DNA from: GCA-2684655 sp045105235
Lineage (GTDB): Bacteria > Planctomycetota > UBA1135 > UBA2386
NCBI GenBank assembly: GCA_045105235.1
Contig: JBGCDH010000076.1
Coordinates: 1-64,000 of the forward strand
Reading direction: 5' to 3'
Length of the DNA: 64,000 bases
Within the stretch, counting starts at the first letter, position 1, and each line of letters starts with the position of its first letter. The notes below the pieces were generated by a model. That model was not told the origin of the DNA. It made no database searches and saw nothing but the letters and a program-made list of their open reading frames with translations. The position numbers and the translations under genes are program-made. Below are positions 61,338 to 64,000 of the stretch, piece after piece.

Positions 61338-61961
61338 ATGGCACGTAACGACACGAACGTCTGCAAGCTTTGCCGCCGAGAGGGCGTGAAGCTGTTCCTG
61401 AAGGGGCAGCGCTGCTTCTCAGAAAAGTGTGCGGTCAACCGCCGCAACTATCCGCCGGGTCAGCATGTCCGTCCTCGTAAGGGCACCGACTATGGCACCC
61501 AGCTTCGTGAGAAGCAGAAGTGCAAGCGCATCTATGGAGTGCTCGAGCGCCAGTTCCAGCACTACTTCGACATTGCGCGTCGCCAAAAGGGCAACACCGG
61601 TGAGAACCTGCTGATCCTGATGGAGCGTCGTCTCGACAACGTTCTGCTCAGCCTCGGTCTGGCGTTCTCGCGCTTTGACGCTCGTCAGATGGTGGCCCAC
61701 GGCCACGTGCACGTGAACGGCCGTCGCCTGGACATCCCGAGCTACCTGGTGCGCGCGAACGACGAGATCTCGATCAAGGGCAAGGAGAAGATCACCAAGA
61801 AGGCTGGTGACGCCATCGAGATGAACAAGGGTCGTCCGCTGCCGGGCTGGCTCGAAGCAACCCCGGGCAACCACAAGGGCCGTGTCATCCAGCTGCCAAA
61901 GCGGGAAGATGTCAGCGTCGAAATCAACGAGCAGCTCATCGTCGAGCTCTGCTCCAAGTAA
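61338..61961 (+). CDS. rpsD: 30S ribosomal protein S4, zinc-binding
   Basis: A 207-residue primary 16S-binding protein. N-terminal zinc cysteines 9, 12, 26, 31, followed by NYPPGQH; S4 domain with RLDNVLLSLGLAFSRFDARQMVAHGHVHVNGRR. Upstream sequence ACCAACTACAAGACAAACTGTA has no Shine-Dalgarno match. 56 nt after rpsK. Confidence 0.98.
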   Translation: MARNDTNVCKLCRREGVKLFLKGQRCFSEKCAVNRRNYPPGQHVRPRKGTDYGTQLREKQKCKRIYGVLERQFQHYFDIARRQKGNTGENLLILMERRLDNVLLSLGLAFSRFDARQMVAHGHVHVNGRRLDIPSYLVRANDEISIKGKEKITKKAGDAIEMNKGRPLPGWLEATPGNHKGRVIQLPKREDVSVEINEQLIVELCSK

Positions 61962-62088
61962 CCTGCAGCCTGTGCTGCGTCAGGCGCTCCTCTGGGAGCG
62001 CACGGCGTTGTGTAGGCAACCGACACTCGTGCCGAAAGGCGTCGACCCTGAGTCGCTCGAGCTGTCTGCCCCTTAGCAAAGATCAAAC

Positions 62089-63087
62089 ATGCGTATTCGT
62101 TGGCGTAACTTCGAGCTGCCGTCGCAGGTCCGACTTGAGCGAGAGACCGCAACCCAGCAGTTCGGCCGCTTCACCGTGGAGCCGTTCGAGAAGGGCTTTG
62201 GCACGACGATTGGCAATGGCCTTCGTCGCGTCCTGCTCTCGTCGATCGAGGGCACCGCAGTCACTTGGGTCCGCATCGATGGCGTCGTGCACGAGTTTTC
62301 GACGATCCAGGGCGTGCTCGAAGACGTCACGCAGATCGTTCTGAACATCAAGAAGCTGCGGGTCAAGCTGCATACGGACGCACCGACGACCCTGCGCCTC
62401 GACGTCAGCGAAAAGGGCGACGTGCTCGCCGAGAAGATCGAAGGCGACCACACCGTCGAGATCGCGAACCCCGACCTGAAGATCTGCACGCTGACCGAAG
62501 ACGTGCGCTTCTTCTGCGAAATGCAGGTCCGCAAGGGCCGTGGCTACGTCACCGCCGAAGAGAACGTTCAGGACGACCTAGAGATCGGCACGATTCCGGT
62601 GGACTCGATCTTCAGTCCGGTGCACCGCGTTCGCTACGCAATCGAAAACACGCGCGTCGGCAAGTCCACGGACTACGACCGTCTCGTTTTGGAGATTTGG
62701 ACCGATGGCACGGTGTCGCCGGAGATGGGGTTGGTCGAGGCCAGCAAGATCTACCGCAAGCACCTCAACCCATTCGTCCAGTACTTCGAGATGAAGGAAG
62801 ACCTGGCCGTCGAAGGCGGCGTGCTCGCACCGGAAGGTGACGAGGGCGCACGTCGTCGCGAGATGGTGGACCTGTTGAACAAGTCGATCGACATGCTGGA
62901 GCTGTCGGTTCGTTCGAAGAACTGTCTCGACAGTGAGAACGTCGCTCTGATGCGCGACCTGGTCCAGATGAGCGAGCCCGAGCTCCTCAAGGTCCGCAAC
63001 TTTGGCAAGACGTCCCTCAAGGAAGTCAAGTCGAAGCTCGCGGCGCTGGGCCTGTCGCTCGGCATGAACGTCGAGGAATACAAGTAG
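62089..63087 (+). CDS. rpoA: RNA polymerase alpha subunit
   Basis: A 332-residue alpha subunit. The N-terminal domain starts RIRWRNFELPSQVRLERE with the dimerisation residues FGTTIGNGLRRVLLSSIEGTAVT, and the C-terminal domain (from about 260) contains LSVRSKNCLDSENVALMRDLVQMSEPELLKVRNFGKTSLKEVK, the UP-element and activator contact region. Normal length. 126 nt after rpsD; start in AAAGATCAAAC context without Shine-Dalgarno. Confidence 0.98.
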   Translation: MRIRWRNFELPSQVRLERETATQQFGRFTVEPFEKGFGTTIGNGLRRVLLSSIEGTAVTWVRIDGVVHEFSTIQGVLEDVTQIVLNIKKLRVKLHTDAPTTLRLDVSEKGDVLAEKIEGDHTVEIANPDLKICTLTEDVRFFCEMQVRKGRGYVTAEENVQDDLEIGTIPVDSIFSPVHRVRYAIENTRVGKSTDYDRLVLEIWTDGTVSPEMGLVEASKIYRKHLNPFVQYFEMKEDLAVEGGVLAPEGDEGARRREMVDLLNKSIDMLELSVRSKNCLDSENVALMRDLVQMSEPELLKVRNFGKTSLKEVKSKLAALGLSLGMNVEEYK

Positions 63088-63125
63088 CTCGCGTTGGCCC
63101 GTAGGCCGCTAGCAGGAATATAGTT

Positions 63126-63578
63126 ATGAAGCATAAGGTCGCAGGTAAGCACCTCAACCGGAACAGCGCGCACCGTAAGGCGCTGCGCATGAACTTCTGT
63201 GTGTCGGTGATCAAGCACGAGCGCGTGTCCACGACGATCGCCAAAGCCAAGGCGATGCGCCCGTTCATCGAGAAGATGATCACGCTCGCCAAGCGCGGTG
63301 ACGAGACCAACCGTCTCCACCGGATTCGCCAAGCGGTCTCGCTGCTGCAGGACAAGACGGCGGTCAAGAAGCTGTTCGACGAGATCGGGCCTCGCTTCCA
63401 AAACCGCGCGGGTGGCTACACGCGCATCCTGCGCCTTCCCGATCACCGCATCGGCGATGGCAGCACGCGCGCCATCCTTGAGCTCGTCGAAAACGACGTG
63501 CTCGAGCGCCAGATCAAGGCACAGGAAGAAGCCGAAGCTCAGGTCGACGAGACCGAAGAAGCAGAAGCGCAGGCCTGA
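63126..63578 (+). CDS. rplQ: 50S ribosomal protein L17
   Basis: A 150-residue protein, MKHKVAGKHLNRNSAHRKALRMNFCVSVIKHERVSTTIAKAKAMRPFIEKMI is the family N-terminus, and RFQNRAGGYTRILRLPDHRIGDGSTRAILEL the core end. A 30-residue Glu/Ala/Gln-rich acidic tail extends past the usual 120. Last gene of the alpha operon. Confidence 0.97.
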   Translation: MKHKVAGKHLNRNSAHRKALRMNFCVSVIKHERVSTTIAKAKAMRPFIEKMITLAKRGDETNRLHRIRQAVSLLQDKTAVKKLFDEIGPRFQNRAGGYTRILRLPDHRIGDGSTRAILELVENDVLERQIKAQEEAEAQVDETEEAEAQA

Positions 63579-63645
63579 TCCGTCTGGAGCCGGCGGGCCC
63601 GTCCCAGCAGATGCGGCGAGCGCCCGCCCCAGATCGTCCAGTCTC

Positions 63646-63688
63646 GGGGCGCCGGCCCCAGACAGCGACGCGCTCTCGCCGCGAGAGC
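63646..63688. terminator. Tandem hairpins between convergent rplQ and dnaE-like gene
   Basis: Two GC hairpins in the 190-nt convergent gap: GGGGC/GCCCC (63646-63659, 4-nt loop) and GCTCTCG/CGAGAGC (63672-63688, 3-nt loop). No T-run follows on either side, so these are candidate Rho-type or barrier structures rather than typical intrinsic terminators. Confidence 0.35.
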
Positions 63689-63769
63689 ACGCTCCATTCG
63701 TGCCGCCACCCGACGGCATACGGCTCCTAGGCGTGTCCAACCGGCCGTGACACCCGGACCCCGGATCCT

Positions 63770-64000
63770 TTACATGCGCGTAAACGACATGTTGTCGGGT
63801 CCGACCAGCACCGCGAACTCGTCGAGCAGATCGTCGGTTACGCGAACGCCGCCGTCGGTGCGCACGCGGAAGCAACGGCCTTCATCTTCGACATCTAGGC
63901 AGAGCTGTTGGTTGCCGCGGTAGCGCTCGGCGACTTCGGCCAATCGCGACAGAGCTCGATCTGTTGTTTGGGCTGCCTCTAGGTTGAGCACGAGGCCTGC
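63770..64000 (-). CDS. Partial gene, C-terminal part of DnaE-like polymerase III alpha
   Basis: A reverse-strand frame that runs off the right edge of the window; the visible 76 codons end at a TAA at 63770-63772. The sequence (AGLVLNLEAAQTTDRALSRLAEVAERY, then LLDEFAVLVGPDNMSF) resembles the end of the bacterial replicative polymerase DnaE in which a small beta-rich and helical tail ends with the segment PTEELLAALRELLG-type. The call is by pattern only and only 5' incomplete sequence is seen. An internal GTG at 63991 could be mistaken for a start. Confidence 0.45.
   Translation of the reverse strand, partial: AGLVLNLEAAQTTDRALSRLAEVAERYRGNQQLCLDVEDEGRCFRVRTDGGVRVTDDLLDEFAVLVGPDNMSFTRM

Noticed and set aside
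1..64000. tRNA or rRNA genes
   Set aside because: I scanned for tRNA T-arm type GGTTCGA...CC contexts and paired acceptor ends and for rRNA-like stretches; the few GTTCGAA hits lie inside coding genes without a matching cloverleaf.

Overview
GC-rich (mostly G/C at third codon positions), gene-dense bacterial chromosome carrying mainly core genes. The gene content fits a deep-branching member of the Planctomycetota best. It has a MoxR/Bat operon and a division and cell-wall (dcw) cluster that makes lipid II but contains no FtsZ, FtsA, FtsQ or MurD. It also has a type IV pilus inner-membrane and secretin set, and an S10-spc-alpha ribosomal superoperon. This lineage call is an inference; no 16S gene is present. 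I saw no tRNA, rRNA, CRISPR array, insertion sequence, phage or integrase.

Layout. (1) 0.2-12.5 kb: a secreted HEAT-repeat protein and a small membrane protein lead into moxR, a DUF58 gene, a BatD/DUF4381-like gene, batA, batB, batC and a fused batD-batE, nearly all translationally coupled. (2) 12.6-17.0 kb: accessory genes on both strands (SUKH-like protein, small membrane protein, GNAT, HEAT lipoprotein, Cys-motif protein, lipoprotein). (3) 17.1-31.4 kb: the mraZ promoter embedded in an unusual eight-fold GTGG operator array, then mraZ, rsmH, ftsL-like, ftsI, murE, murF, mraY, ftsW, a LysM protein, murG, murC, murB. MurE carries the DNPR motif of meso-diaminopimelate-adding enzymes. (4) 31.5-33.1 kb: hpf, ptsN-like, ptsH-like, a remnant of the classical rpoN-linked nitrogen-PTS group. 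(5) 33.3-38.5 kb: pilM, pilN, a pilO-pilP fusion and pilQ, closed by a clear intrinsic terminator. (6) 38.5-43.0 kb: RNase E/G with a roughly 285-residue low-complexity insert inside its S1 domain and a hairpin-rich leader, a PycTM-like membrane protein and an unrecognised convergent gene. (7) 43.0-48.4 kb: rplU, rpmA, obgE, pilT and a divergent EF-G. (8) 48.4-63.6 kb: rpsJ to rplQ, including secY, adk, infA and rpoA, but with rplC (L3) missing between rpsJ and rplD, and no rpmD (L30) or map. (9) The right edge holds the end of a reverse-strand gene resembling the C-terminus of DnaE.

How it works together: the mur/fts block builds UDP-MurNAc-pentapeptide and lipid II and polymerises it (FtsW/FtsI), under probable MraZ control. 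The pil block with PilT gives a twitching/secretion machine lacking only pilin and the PilB/PilC genes here. The ribosomal block supplies translation, the Sec channel and RNA polymerase alpha. Bat/MoxR proteins probably form a membrane-associated AAA+/VWA chaperone-like complex.

The most notable points are the eight-site MraZ-type operator, the dcw cluster without murD or ftsZ, the missing rplC, the S1-domain insert in RNase E/G, the BatD-E and PilO-P fusions, and A/C-rich Shine-Dalgarno-poor start regions in the ribosomal genes.
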